64,000 nucleotides of DNA from Stenopsyche tienmushanensis (GCA_008973525.1 WACJ01000039.1:310001-374000), one strand, 5' to 3'; shown: positions 11,621 to 23,394, counted from the first letter of the stretch. The notes: a model not told the origin generated them from the letters alone. A program made the numbers and translations.

Positions 11621-11639
11621 ATATTTTACTGACTGCCTG

Positions 11640-13010
11640 ACTGTACTCTGTTCTCCCATGAGCGGAGCTCAATCACCGTATTACACGTGCATCCTTCTTC
11701 TCTCCGCCTCCGTTTCACCTCACCATATGCGCCAACATGGTGCATCCGTTAAACGTCTAGCACAACAAATTCCGCACACAAATAATGGTTGTGCTATTTA
11801 AAAAAAAAACCTTCTTGGATATACGCCCAATAACTCACCAAATGTATTATTTATTATATTATATTAACATAAGTGCAAACGTATCATCACCGACTAACAT
11901 TTTCAAGAATCTGAGTTTTTAAGCAGTTTAGCGAATTGTTCAAGGAATTGCTGAAGGAATATGAACAGAACAAATGTTTATTTATTTACAAATTGTATTA
12001 ATATTAAGAGTAATTTAAGATTATTAATATTAAGGGTCGTTAAAGTCGTGCTTTCAGCATTAATGAAAGCTGATTTGACGCCAAATGAAGTTATGACTGC
12101 TTCAATTTACTTCATCCGTAATTGATGGCGAACATATAATCCGGATATTTTACTACCGACCCAAAGTTTCCGGTTGTAAATGCATTGAAATGTTACGGAG
12201 GAAGTTTTACGACCCCGGGGTGCAACCTCTTCAAAATTATGATTCGTATTTGGGGGGGGAGAGCGCCATTGCACGGGTTGTTGCTCTTTAAATTCGCTGG
12301 AGGAAAAAAAGATATAAGGGAAAGCGAAAATCGCCTGATTACAATTTGTTGAAATATTGCCCTTTGAAAGAAACATTTGGCGTTTCGGCTTAATTACTAT
12401 CTTAAAAGCTTTCGTCTGGAAAATTTTCTTTGAGGAATGCATATGAAGTTCGCAAAAAAACGATTTATTGTGAGATTCGATGGGGGGGTGGGTTTTCTCT
12501 GCACGTGACAAATAATTATCGCGGATTCTAAAAAACAAATCGTAAAGGCATTCTGGCTAGAGAATGTCAGAATAAAACATTAAATTCGAGTCGGAAAGTA
12601 TGACAAAAAATAGCACAGCCAAAGAAAACCCCTAACGAAGCAATTGAAAAAAAATGGCTTCAAATTTGCATAACGATTTATTTTACAAAGCTGAATTCTG
12701 ATTCGATTTGAGTCTCTATCATTTCAGATTTACGTCGTTAAAAATATTTATTTTACTTTCATATTTGCGTTTTATAAATCGAATATTTGCTTTCATAAAC
12801 TTCCAAAAAATATGTCAAGAATTTTCATCTTCAATTAAAAAAATGTACTTTTTAGTTTCTTAATAGTTTCTTTAGTTAATTAATTGTTTGTGCAATCCAA
12901 TGTTGATTTAGAACTTAGACTTTTGATTAAGAAAATGAGTCACGTACACGACTGACTAGCAGCATTGATGACGAGGATTTGCGAGGAATGCATATTTAAA
13001 GAGATATTCT
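11640..13010. other. unassigned intergenic stretch
   Basis: A minus-strand open frame of 143 codons at 12107-12538 has no domain I recognise. A short segment near 11730-11765 (GCGCCAACATGGTGCAT, then TTAAACGTCTAG) is an inverted match to part of the 55085-55130 repeat, suggesting another Helitron-like fragment. No gene supported. Confidence 0.4.
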
Positions 13011-13014
13011 AGTC

Positions 13015-13215
13015 TAAAATTTTGAAAAAATCGTTGTTTTTTTACATTGTTTTAAAGTTTTGATCTTTAAGAATATATCCTTCAAATGAATTTCCGAAAT
13101 TCTGATTATTTATAAAATTATAGCTATTTTAGTGACGGTCCTAACTTTGTTCAAATCTTTAATCGCGTTTTTTTCGAAACTACTTTTATTAACACGGTTG
13201 ACATGATATCTCAAG
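13015..13215. repeat. dispersed repeat family B, fragment
   Basis: Shares the GAATTTCC(G/A)AAATTC and ATCTCAAGTTTTAATTAA strings, in order, with 48940-48995. Ends not defined. Confidence 0.4.
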
Positions 13216-13394
13216 TTTTAATTAACCGATTTATTTCAAATTTAGTAAAAAAATATATATATATAATTTTCTATCGCTTCTACCAGATCTATGTTATAAA
13301 TATTTGATCATCAATATAAATCAATCAATCAAAAGTGAAAAAAAAAAAAATTTTATTGTCACGTATAACGATATAGTTACTAGTTAAGAATACT

Positions 13395-13775
13395 TTTTTT
13401 GCGAGCGAATTCCAGTGATTCAGAAAAGGCATTTTTACACGTTGAGATCAAGGACAGACAGAAACAGAGAGTGTTTTGTACTTTATATAGAGAAACAGAA
13501 ACGGAAAGATTATCTTGCAGATCGGAGATTCTGAATGAGAGACAGAGACGGAGAGAATATCTTGTGTACATTGTACGATTGTATAGATCGTTAACCCAAA
13601 TTTATCGACTAATAATGATGTCTGAATGATGTTTATTTATTTATGTACAAGATTCATACACGCTGCGATGGTCCTGACACATAAGTGGGTTTGTATGACG
13701 TTAAATATCGGACAAGCAAATATAGCATCTAAGATTTTGACGATTTTAAATTAGCTCACTACTCAAAGGTTTTAA
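13395..13775 (+). repeat. dispersed repeat family A, copy 2 (near complete)
   Basis: Begins GCGAATTCCAGTGATTCAG and continues through ACAGACAGAAACAGAGAG, TTGTATAGATCGTTAACCC, CATACACGCTGCGATGGTCC and ATAGCATCTAAG to the right end TAGCTCACTACTCAAAGG. No coding capacity. Open frames on both strands at 13380-13629 are repeat by-products. Confidence 0.75.
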
Positions 13776-13839
13776 ACGTTTAGATGTGTCCGTAGCTTTT
13801 AAAATATTGAATCACAATTGAATTAGAAAAATTAAAATG

Positions 13840-14010
13840 CTATTTCGACAATAAACTCCGAATCAAACGTCGAGAATTAATCAGGGACAATTTAGTGCAA
13901 AACATAAGGCAAAAAAGACGATTGAAAAAATTAAATAATTTAAATGGGAAGAACTTTTATACCCTTCATATTCACCAAATATGGCTCTAACGCGGAATAA
14001 AAATCGCCCG
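13840..14010 (+). pseudogene. mariner transposase fragment (C-terminal part)
   Basis: In one plus frame KTIEKIK-FKWEELLYPSYS-PNMA aligns with the mariner block TREKIEELGWEVLPHPPYSPDLAPSDY that surrounds the last catalytic aspartate. Stops and shifts lie nearby. Too short to place in a subfamily. Confidence 0.5.
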
Positions 14011-15740
14011 AACTCAGCTGACTGAGTGTTAATCATGGTCGTACAAAATCGGACATTTCATATGAAAATACCTGATAATACAATCATGAATTATTACCTT
14101 TAGCTCCGGTTTCATAAATCGCCTCAATTTTACCACAAACGCAGCTATAATTTTACCGACCGTCAGTGCTGAATGAACGCAATCAGTCAACTGACCGACT
14201 ACAATACAGACTACAAGAAAATAAAACTGTTAAATTATTATAAATTATACTGTCGATATTCCAAGAGTTTAATGCTCGTAATTATATGTTAAGAGTACTG
14301 AGGAGGAAAATATCGAGACAGATTTTTATAGTAAATTCATTTGATGACGACGTTCTGACACCATTGGTGGTGACATATATTCATCAAACAATCAGAAAAT
14401 TATCACCAGAGCTTGATTGTTTTTGGATTTGACTTCCTTGGCATCTAGGCATCTTGTCCAGGTATGAATACAACTCATTTCACTTATTATAAAATGATAC
14501 ATTTTTTCAAACAAATTTTAACTAAACTAAAAGTTTTTTTAATGACATATGTGATTCAATGATCATCAAAGCTAAGAAACACTCTACGTGGGACTAAAAT
14601 AGTAATTTTATTTAATTAGTTCTCCATCGTTCATCCAGACTCTGGTGTCTCGACGTCTCGCGTACATTCCCACATTTAACATTTATGGGGCACCTTTTGA
14701 GCATTTGGCTGTTCGCAAATGTAAATAAGTTGAGCCAAGTTTAATAATAAAATTAATTAATAATATCCATGTTTTCCACGTTCGCTCCCCATGCTCAAAT
14801 ATTAACTTCCGACCTCGTTCCCAATTCGGGAGGCTTTTATTGTCATCTGTTTTATATGAAGCCGAATGTACACAGCGCGTTAACTGTCGTGTAAACTGAT
14901 ACAGTCCTTATCATAAGGGATTTCATGCTTTGCCAGAACATCTGGCAGCTTGTCAACCTCTCGAACAATGGGCAACGATGACAGAATGAAACGTATTATA
15001 TTCCTGCTGGACCGGGACCCTTGGACAATAGCCGGATGGCCTGGAAATCAAATGTGGTACGTTTCCAACGAGGAGCCTTTTATTGGGAGCCTTTCATTAG
15101 TACGATTATGCCAAAACACACAGAAAATATTCGAACCCATTGAACGTGGAACTGGGGCGGATGCTCGATATTTAATTTAATTACGAAACTCATGCCGGAA
15201 TGTTAAAACATATTTCATATGCAGTATAAGTTATGTGCATTGTCAAGATGAGATATCTTGGAAGAGATGCAGACTAAAAGAACATGGCTACGGTCCAAGG
15301 TGACGTTCAAATATGTCAAATTTTGTTTCAACAATTTATATACATTTGTAACACAATCCATATTAAATTTTATATCACCCCCTTTTAAACAATAAATACA
15401 TATATAAAGCGACATACACAGATGAAATGGGATCGCAATATTATGGGTTAAGTCGGGAATAAACGATTATTTTGCACTAAAAATGTTAATTTTTGCTTTG
15501 GCAATTCAATATATTATTTTAATAAAAACTCTATGGTTGACCTTACCATCTATTTATTTATCGATTGTCGTGTTTCTGAGGGGAACGCTTGGATACCAGT
15601 TGGATTTTCAGTATAAAAGCAATCTTTTATTCATAATTGTGGTAAACAAAACTCGAATTCGGGAACAAGGAATGGATCTCAATGGATCTGCAAATAAATA
15701 TAGCTCGATAAAATTTGATCATTTTGATTCTTAGATGTAT
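14011..15740. other. unassigned intergenic stretch
   Basis: No gene recognised. The open frame at 14950-15180 has no known domain. The 14590-14800 part, with mixed composition and few repeats, could be regulatory, but nothing proves it. Confidence 0.4.
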
Positions 15741-15744
15741 TAGA

Positions 15745-15800
15745 ACATCGGTTCTCAAACAGGGATCCACGAAGGCATTACCGGGGATATTATTACGTAG
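15745..15800. mobile_element. possible hAT terminal fragment
   Basis: CGGTTCTCAAACAGGGATCC resembles the left terminal repeat common in Charlie-like hAT elements (CAG-GGTTCTCAAAC). The opposite end was not found. Confidence 0.35.
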
Positions 15801-16085
15801 GAACGGAGGCGCTCTCGGGGCAGAATCCCCAGGTAATTCCCCGCCCCCACGGGCTCGTCATGCGGATCATGTATGGCTGGACAGATAGATGATGATGGAC
15901 GGGCGTCGAACAAAAATACTCTCTTCTCTAGATAACTTTTTATTCAGCACGAGAGAAAGAGAGATCTGGCTGCGAGAAGGACGACCTCCCACAATCAAGG
16001 TCAACCGCCGACCCCTCTCGACTCCCGCCTCCTGCACGTCACCACCCAGCTATCAACGGTGCATGTGCAATAAGCGATCGGTGAA
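15801..16085. other. unassigned stretch with GC-richer DNA
   Basis: Short plus-strand open frame at 15889-16089 without a recognisable domain; no feature supported. Confidence 0.35.
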
Positions 16086-16087
16086 GT

Positions 16088-16266
16088 GAGTTGAGAATTC
16101 TTTTATTAAGGTAATCGGGGAATGAAAAACCGCGCACATCCCAAAATGCGAAGACCAAAACTTTATCAGCTGACATTTGCGTTTTGGTCAATTTAAGTGA
16201 CTTTAGCAAGCTGCTGTCCACTCGGCTAATTGCTAATTTAGCTCTGGAGTATAATGATGGATCCAT
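16088..16266 (-). pseudogene. mariner transposase fragment (central part)
   Basis: A 75-codon open minus-strand frame contains DPSLYSRAKLAISRVDSS, then TKTQMSADKVLVFAFWD and FPDYLNKR. This matches the mariner central block in order: HHYTPE, then the KTQ-SAGKVMA-VFWD motif, then IDYL-KG. The frame leaves the family abruptly at about 16088, so the 3' part is deleted. Confidence 0.8.
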
Positions 16267-17335
16267 ATTTCATCCATTGTCACATACCGCATGAAAACAT
16301 TATTTTTATTGCATTGAAACAGCTCCAAACAGCGCTCTAAATTATGAATACTTTATTATTTTTGATTAACTGTGAGCAAACGCGGTACCCACATCATACA
16401 AAGCTTTCTCATGAACAAATATTGATGCAAAATGTTGAATACATCCCTTTTTGGTATGTTTAAGGTGTCAGCTGAATTACCGGTTCGAGCAGGTGAGTGA
16501 CGCTTTGCGTTATCTGGGTGAGCAGAAACGGGAGTCTTTACCGCGTTAGAATCAAGTGCGATGGACACGACAACGCCTGATCCCGCACCGCCCAACTCTA
16601 CATGTAAAATATATATATATTAAGCTCTTATTGAATTCGACCATTTCTTGTGTATGACCTAATCCACTGGGAAGCTGATACGATGAAGTTATTAATCGGG
16701 GCATCACGTCGAAGTCACGAAAGCAGAGAAATTAATCAAAATTTGCGAAAGCCGATAGTAAAACACGAAATCCGAAATTGGAAGCCGCGGAAATCGGTGG
16801 AGGTCAGCACGTGCCGGTCTGGTATTGGTTCCACAGGGTGTCCGTATAAAGCGCACGTGCTCTAATATGAAGGTGTATTAGATTTAGCTTTGAGAATAAA
16901 TTTGTACGTGACGCAGCATAAAAAAACATCCCTCTTCAAATATTTTCCGGGGGCTTCCCATCAATTTATTTTGACAAACAATCTAATTTGTAATAACGAT
17001 CATCCCTGACCTCCCGAAGCTCTTGTATTCACCCTGTGGCTCCAGACCGGATCGCGCCTGTTTGATTTTTGGCCTATATATTTATTCTGCCTCCCTGACC
17101 CTACGAATCAAATTCGTTTTCGATTTTGGAATAGTATTTTCTTGGCCGTATCGCAAGTTGCCTTCTATTTACCCCCATATAAGAACTGTTCCATTAAGTC
17201 AGCATCATTGATGCAAGTGCACTAAGTTAAAGTAAAATTTATCATGGGCACATGAGCAAGACAGGTAGACAGCATCACACGTAAGCAGTCCCAATAAGTT
17301 TTAAAAAATCGACATGCACGTAATACTAAAAACAT
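16267..17335. other. unassigned intergenic stretch
   Basis: Short unrelated open frames only (16356-16595 minus, 16650-16865 plus, 17023-17211 plus). No repeats recognised, so this is one of the more transposon-poor parts of the left half. Confidence 0.4.
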
Positions 17336-17339
17336 ATCA

Positions 17340-17667
17340 TTGAACTCAGAGATAAACAGAGACGGAGAGTGTCTTGCGCGTCGAGTTTGGAGATTGTGAA
17401 TGTGAGACAGAAATGAAGAGAGTATCTTACGTTAACCCAAATGTATCGACTAATAATGATATGATATAATGAATTTATGAGTTTACTTGTAGAAATAATC
17501 GAATATTGTGTCCTATTGACAGTGTTTATTTATTTAAATACAAGCTTCATACACGCTGCGACGGTCCTGACAGATAAGTGGATTTGTACGACGATAAGTG
17601 GCGGACAAGTAAATATAGCATCTAAGTTTATGATGATTTTACATTAGCTCACTACTCAAAGGGTTAA
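17340..17667 (+). repeat. dispersed repeat family A, copy 3
   Basis: Contains AGAGACGGAGAGTGTCTTG, CGTTAACCCAAATGTATCG, CTTCATACACGCTGCGACGG, ACAGATAAGTGG, and the intact right end GCTCACTACTCAAAGGGTTAA (17647-17667; quoted in two overlapping parts elsewhere). The clean TTAA right end suggests that the family uses TTAA targets. Confidence 0.75.
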
Positions 17668-17808
17668 TTATCCAGTTGTAAAAAAAAAAATACTATGATA
17701 ATTTTTAATATAAGGGAAGGCCTTATATGAATGATAGATACTCAATCATTTTAAAATTTTCTAACTCATTTATAGAAATCGCTTATATTCAATAACTAAC
17801 ATTGCTCT

Positions 17809-18350
17809 TTAACACATTCCCGTCGGGTTACCCACATTTATGTTTTTCGGAAACTATTGGTAGATGCTGATTGTTGATAGCGCAAAAAGTTGTTAGCATT
17901 TCTTCAAACGCTAGTTAATCGTAATAAATCAGAAATTATGATAAATTGCCAAAATTGATTTAAAATATAATTAAAATAGCAGTAGGCAGATTATACAGCT
18001 AGAACAATGGATAAAAGAAATACTATTATCTGAGATATTTCACTCAAATAACCCCTTCAACGTTACGTATCACTGTTAAAAGTATTATCCGTAGTAACAC
18101 GATCTTTTCACCGCTAGCAGATACGTACGTCATATCTAGTATACGAAAATAGTATATCATCAAGTTCGAACAAATCAGTTTCCGAGATGAATCATTTTAC
18201 ATCTAAAGCATACAACACTGCAATCGGACATATCCGTCATTTTCTATTGAGGTTTGCTTAACTTTCACAATGCGGATATATCCGTCATACCCACATTGCA
18301 AGGATTTTGGTCTTGACGGATATATACGTCATATCCACTTAAAGGGTTAA
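17809..18350. mobile_element. TTAA-bounded element with repeated ATATCCGTCAT motifs, 542 bp
   Basis: Starts TTAACACATTCCCGTCGGG and ends TATCCACTTAAAGGGTTAA. The right third contains GGACATATCCGTCAT, GCGGATATATCCGTCAT and GACGGATATATACGTCAT, a diverged set of subterminal motifs; a TACGTCATAT string also occurs at 18125-18134. No coding capacity. The left and right tips match only loosely, so the boundaries are provisional. Confidence 0.5.
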
Positions 18351-19245
18351 AACAATTACTAATAGGTTTGGCTCAAGATATAAATTAATGGAAGCAAATT
18401 GAAAAGAGCTTTGTCTTAGCAATGACTTTTTTCGATTGATTGACGATCGAAAAAATCAAAAAAACTTTACACAAAATACAACTGTCAACAAAGCATCGGA
18501 TTAAAGTACGCATGATCGATTATCCGCCGTTTTAATTGGTTTCAAAATACACAATTCATAAGGGCGACTTGTCACACGGGGCGCTTTTCCCGACCCACCC
18601 CCATCCAGCAGTGCACTTAATTTACGGCCTTTATCGCTAATATATCATGGCTGACATCAAATTAAATTTTCATTTCGCTCGTTTTATCAAAATAAAAAGA
18701 GCGCCGAGCAACACCAGGTGTAGGTGCAATAATGTCGCTTTAATTATAAAACTCCAGCCACGTGTAATGCACGGGGCGCTTATGCAAACATAAAGTGCAT
18801 TGCTCTATTCCTGCTGGACTGGGTTAATTACGTTTTTTGTTGGATATTAAATATGATGAGAATCCCACCGTCGTGGAAGCCCACACCGATTTCAGCCTCA
18901 TCGTCCGACATGGCGCACAATGCCGAATTAGCATTAATTGGGTTGCAATTTGGATTATGGACCTGATCGGATGCTCTCAATTATTATCAAAAATATTTGT
19001 ATTTTCAAAAGTGCAAGTCACAGTCTACCGAGTTTTCAACGTTGTGAACATTAATTATTTTTTTTAAAACCTAATTAATTGTGCAAACCGGCATTAAATT
19101 AAAATCTACAAAGCTGCTTTTTTGTCTACAAGTAGCTAACGTTAATTATTATTGAATAAACGTCGTCTATTTTCGATACAAAGTGACTTGGGCTTCGGTA
19201 GACGTGGCTAAAGTTCTAGCATCCTCTATAGAAAATTGAGGGATG
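18351..19245. other. unassigned intergenic stretch, possible regulatory DNA
   Basis: No gene. The 18540-18835 part is repeat-poor and has homeodomain/POU-like AT motifs (for example CTTATGCAAACATAAAG near 18779) among GC-richer tracts. Enhancer function is a guess. Confidence 0.35.
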
Positions 19246-19499
19246 AATTCCATTATTTTTGAAAGTCGCATAACTTCAAAATCGCATTAAAAAAATCCGC
19301 ACAAAAACAGACCCAAGTGTACTTGACGCGATGGTACATTTTGCGTCATATCTGCATATATTCTATTTTGTGTATAAATGTTTCATATACAATTATTCCT
19401 AAATTGTTTTATATTTCAAAAAGATTTTACAAAGCACTCAATCATTTAAAATTCATGCTGAACATTTAAAGCGCTCAGCGTAGAAACATCAGAAAAATC

Positions 19500-19920
19500 G
19501 ATGACTCAAACGGATAACACATATGACCGGAATGAGTTAAAAAGTATCAGAGGCTATCTACAAATTTTAATTCAAGAATTTGAGACTCATTTTGGTTGAT
19601 AAGGACTTAAAAATATGCACAGAATGTATAATGGACAAAATCTAAATCCGCTTTGAGCCTTAAAATATGCTGATTTGATAACATGATCAATAGAGTAGAT
19701 TGAAAGTATATCTGGGGAAAAGGAAATAGATATATTGAATAGACACAACGTTATTCTGCAGCACAACAAATTCCACTCTCATATCGTTAAATTGAGCCAT
19801 GAAAAAATTAACAACCTAGGCTGGAAAGTTTTATTACAATCTCCATATTCATCAAACGAAGATCTTTCAGACTACCATTTGTTCAAGTCTATGGAATATT
19901 TTGGAAACTTTGGAGACTAA
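19500..19920 (+). pseudogene. mariner transposase remnant (C-terminal third)
   Basis: The open frame at 19735-19920 encodes HSHIVKLSHEKINNLGWKVL, then QSPYSSNEDLSDYHLFKSM. This is the mariner region from DNARPH through PHPPYSPDLAPSDYHLFRSL. The DNARPH aspartate is not preserved (HNKFHSH), and SSN replaces the SPD aspartate, so two catalytic acids appear lost. Upstream sequence from about 19500 is decayed. Confidence 0.85.
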
Positions 19921-20093
19921 ATATTTTTATAAGCAAAAAAAATCTATATTTAAATACTTTTGACTTTTTAGCTTGAAATCTGAACAATTTTACATTGAAT
20001 AATGTGCTAATTTCATTCATTGAAATCCTTTCTAAATTTTCTGTTGCGTATAAATTGTTTGTGTATTCGTGGAAACATTTGATACGATGACAA

Positions 20094-20220
20094 TTAACCC
20101 TTTGATTAGTGAGTTAATTTTAAATTGAATTGCAATAGATGCTATATTCGTATGTTCACCACTTGTTGTCCACACAAATCAAGTTTCAAGTCAAGCTTGT
20201 ATATCAATAAATGAACCTTA
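20094..20220 (-). repeat. dispersed repeat family A, copy 4 (partial)
   Basis: Starts with the family's TTAA end in inverted orientation (TTAACCCTTTGATTAGTGAG), followed by ATAGATGCTATATTCGTATG and AAGCTTGTATAT, then stops matching. Confidence 0.65.
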
Positions 20221-20269
20221 ACACTGTTGATATTGTTGAGCTCCATAATAGCGCTTCAAATATAATCAC

Positions 20270-20314
20270 TTTTGATACCAGACTGAGTATTTAGAACTCA
20301 GTCTGGTATCAAAA
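20270..20314. repeat. perfect 19-bp hairpin next to a transposon end
   Basis: The arms TTTTGATACCAGACTGAGT (20270-20288) and ACTCAGTCTGGTATCAAAA (20296-20314) are exact reverse complements around a 7-nt loop. It abuts CAGGGTGTTTTGCACATGG, which looks like the end of the transposase-bearing element to its right. Confidence 0.75.
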
Positions 20315-20315
20315 T

Positions 20316-20605
20316 ACAGGGTGTTTTGCACATGGGCCGATAAATTCTTTTTGGGGTTAGGAGAGCCTTTTACTACGTTTCACACATGTAGTAGCATTTC
20401 CTCTTTCATTCCTTCAAATAAGATTTCTTTTTTGGGCACCTCTATCGTGTAAATTATTTCTTTTGGCGGTCCTATTCCGTGGCTCGCGCGATCTCCAGAT
20501 CTGACACCATTGGATTCCTTTGTCTAGGGAAGTGATTCTTGTGTATGATTCACTAATCTCTGCAACCAATGTGTCAAAATACTCTTTTTATACCACTCGA
20601 CTCTT
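20316..20605 (+). pseudogene. mariner-like transposase fragment (C-terminal)
   Basis: Around 20480-20525 the plus strand encodes PIPWLARSPDLTPLDSFV, the C-terminal catalytic block of Tc1/mariner-superfamily DDE transposases of the RSPDLTPLDFFLWG type. VYDSLISATNVSKYSF follows in another frame, as expected for the next helix. A stop replaces the tryptophan after DSFV. The leading 20334-20385 sequence is also found, inverted, near 7060-7130, so both belong to one family. Confidence 0.75.
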
Positions 20606-21930
20606 CATTTTTCTTTCTTTACTTTCATTCTTTGTTTCTTTAATCCTCTTATTGCTTACTGATTATTTTTCGCTGTCGATCATTTCTACCGGCCATGTAT
20701 TAATTCCATTGATCATCTTCAAATGTAAATAGGATAATTGTGAAGAATTGAAATAAAAGCACCATTGTATCATTATGCCACGTACGTATTCGAGTAACAG
20801 TCGCTGGTTTTCATTAGTGTTTTATTGAAATTATTTGCAGTGTACTGCCACATTTGTTCTCTAAAAGTTCAAGTCAGTTTTATAATGGCTCCGTAAGACT
20901 TTGTCTTTTAAAGTTGCGGTCTGTGAACAAATGTGCATTGTTTTTCTCGACCCGTTTTCGACATTTATTGTTCAATAAAACATTAGTTGGAGTATTTTTT
21001 TTTAATTGAGGCAATTCCACGCTTAAAGGCATATCTCAAGCCAAGCACGAAATTTTATTCGCGCTCAAGAAGAAAGAAAGTTTGGAATGAAGCTGTCTGC
21101 AAGCTGTTGGAGTATTTCCACTCGTGAGGCCATCTGTACGTGAACCCGACTATGAGAGCTCACATCGAAATTGAAATTTCACATCGTCTATATTTTTTCA
21201 TACAACTCCTTTAACCTGAAATTTTAGCACGCTGTAGTTGTTTGAATTCACGAGATAGCATCGCGGTGTGCAGATTTTTATACAATTACAGGAGCGACGC
21301 CGCTCTGGAGAAATTTTAATTAAGTCTGGGATTAAAGAGTGGTTGAAATCGGAGAGAAAGGAACCGTGCATGCGTGAAATCTAAATTGCAGGGACTGGAG
21401 AAAATATAATAATGGCAGCGAGAAATGCACTAACCCAGGACGTTGATAAATTAAGCCATATCCTTTATGATCTTCAATGGGTGTCATAATTAGAATGCGC
21501 ATCATTGTTTGGATATTGCTTACATCATGAAAAAAAAATTTGGCCTTCTCATTTACACCAATTGCCTCCCCCTTTCCGTCATTCCATTGGGCACCAAAAT
21601 CTTCTGAAAGAGGCTTAATGAAAATAATCTTCATAGGAGATTTCCCCAAGGAAAGAAGGTTTTGTGCGATGGTTTCCCATTACCAACTTCAACATGTGAT
21701 TAAACTTATATAAGTTTATTAAAATATATACATAATTAGACAGTAGAAGATCTAAAATTAGCCCTGCCCAACTGTGTTAATTAACTTCGCATTTACTATT
21801 TCTATTTCAGAACCATACAATCAAACTAAACCTGGATCCAGACAATCGGTCTGAAATATCAATACAATCTCCCAAATTACAGTGTCTCTCTCCACAATCT
21901 GATTTCAATCCTAAAATATTACTTCTTTGT
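20606..21930. other. unassigned intergenic stretch
   Basis: The minus-strand open frame of 105 codons at 21332-21649 has no recognisable domain. A 12-bp inverted pair (GCCACATTTGTTC near 20848 and GAACAAATGTGC near 20927) is weak. No gene supported. Confidence 0.4.
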
Positions 21931-21934
21931 TATT

Positions 21935-22340
21935 ACTTCTAAGTTGCACAAGATTTTTATTCTATTTGACTATTCTACGTTACATGAATTAACACTGATC
22001 GACTCTGTCCGTTTTTATAATATATACTAAGTTGTCAATTAAGTTGGCATAAGCCCGTAATAAAATAAAGATAACAGTATTTTCGACCGATTGTAAAATT
22101 CAAACAACCCCCAAACAAACAGCGAAAATGAGAGTTCGTAATCGTTCTTTAGACATATTCAGAGCTTCAGATCGCGAGGCACTCATTTGTCATATCAGCG
22201 GTCCGAAAAGCGGACCGATTGAACACACAGATCTTGTGGTCACTCTGTCCTCTTTCAGCGCTTTTTGCGGCATTTTCTATGATCTATATGATCATGGAAG
22301 CTCCCTCAGAGATTAACTTGCCCAGATGGCTCACAACAAA
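21935..22340 (-). repeat. hAT-type repeat family C, copy 2 (inverted relative to 10744-11328)
   Basis: The reverse complement matches the interior of the 10744-11328 element from AACGGACAGAGT-ATCAG through ATTTTACAATCGGTCGAAA to a GGTCCGCTTTTC-GACC block. A plus-strand frame (22128-22316) encodes DREALICHISGPKSGPIEHT, shared with copy 3. Confidence 0.75.
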
Positions 22341-22419
22341 TAAGATCTCGAACAAGTTTACACTTCCTCACACCCATAAAACTAGCCCCGATTAGCTATA
22401 TCAATAAACAGCTCGGGTC

Positions 22420-22765
22420 AGTAGAGGGTCCCCATGTTCCTTTGTCTCAGATGTGAAGTGATGAACCCATGTCTCATCCATAGCTATGAATCAATGCAAA
22501 AACTCAGCTTTATTGTTGTAAAATATCCCCAGACACTCTATTGAAACATCTTCACGACGCTGTTTTGGATGTGAGAAATCTGTGCACAAGGTAGGTGCCG
22601 CGTTTGCTCACAATAGAACAAAACCAGCGTCATGATAATGTTTCAATCAAGTCTCTGGCGATGTTTCATAGCAATAAGACCGAATTTTTGCATAAATTCA
22701 GGATGATCAGGATCAAGAAGAGGACACGCTTATTATCAAATTCGAATGGCCACATGTACTATGTA
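22420..22765 (-). pseudogene. mariner transposase fragment (N-terminal/central)
   Basis: On the minus strand RREDVSIECLGIFYNNKAEF is followed by FIAMDETWVHHFTSETKEHG. This is the mariner region leading to the first catalytic aspartate (TGDETW-HHY-PE), with TM in place of TG as in part of the family. Downstream parts are missing; the sequence changes to other repeats on both sides. Confidence 0.85.
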
Positions 22766-22779
22766 TGTATGTAGCGCGG

Positions 22780-23060
22780 GGGAGAAATTAGCTAATTTTT
22801 TTAACTTAAAACTAAAAAAAACTAGCTAAGAAATGTACATATATATTGTAAATTAAAACTAAGACTAGGCACGGGGTACGCATTTATCACCGAAAATACT
22901 ACAAAAGGCCCTAAAAGAGGAGAGAGTAGCCACAAGGACTGTGTGCTCAATCGGTCCACTTTTCAGATCACTGATACGACGAATGAGCGCCTCACGATCG
23001 AACGCCATATCCGAATATGTCCACATAATATGGTCTACATCCATAAACAGATCTCCACTT
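22780..23060 (+). repeat. hAT-type repeat family C, copy 3
   Basis: Same orientation as 10744-11328: shares CTCAATCGGTCC-CTTTTCAGA, GACGAATGAGCGC and ACGCCATATC-GAA-ATGTC. The minus strand encodes DREALIRRISDLKSGPIEHT followed by VLVATLSSFRAFCSIFG. Terminal repeats not found. Confidence 0.7.
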
Positions 23061-23394
23061 GAACACTCCGTGATCGGATAAGATTGTGGAAAATTCAAAG
23101 GTTTAAATGAAAAAGTTAATAGTAGGGTCGTTGACTTGACGATGTTTTCGAAGTTTTGTTGGCATAAAAAATGAGTGACGTTTCATCAGTCGATATATAT
23201 TATAAATACTATTGAACATTAGCCAGACACATTAAAATAGATTAAATATTGTTTATAGGAATACAGATATGAAACAGAAATAATAGTCTCAGTCTGTGGG
23301 TTATTAAGCTCTACTGGAAATTCTGGATGACGAGTACATAACAAAATCATTAAAAATGAAACTAGTTTATTCAAATAAATTTTGATTCAAACCT

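Noticed and set aside
12107..12538. 143-codon minus-strand open frame
   Set aside because: No family recognised and low-complexity runs (homopolymer-derived P, F, K); lies among repeats. Kept only as a note in the unassigned stretch.
20846..20940. 12-bp inverted pair with a loop of nearly 80 nt
   Set aside because: Stem too short and loop too long for a convincing hairpin or terminal repeat.
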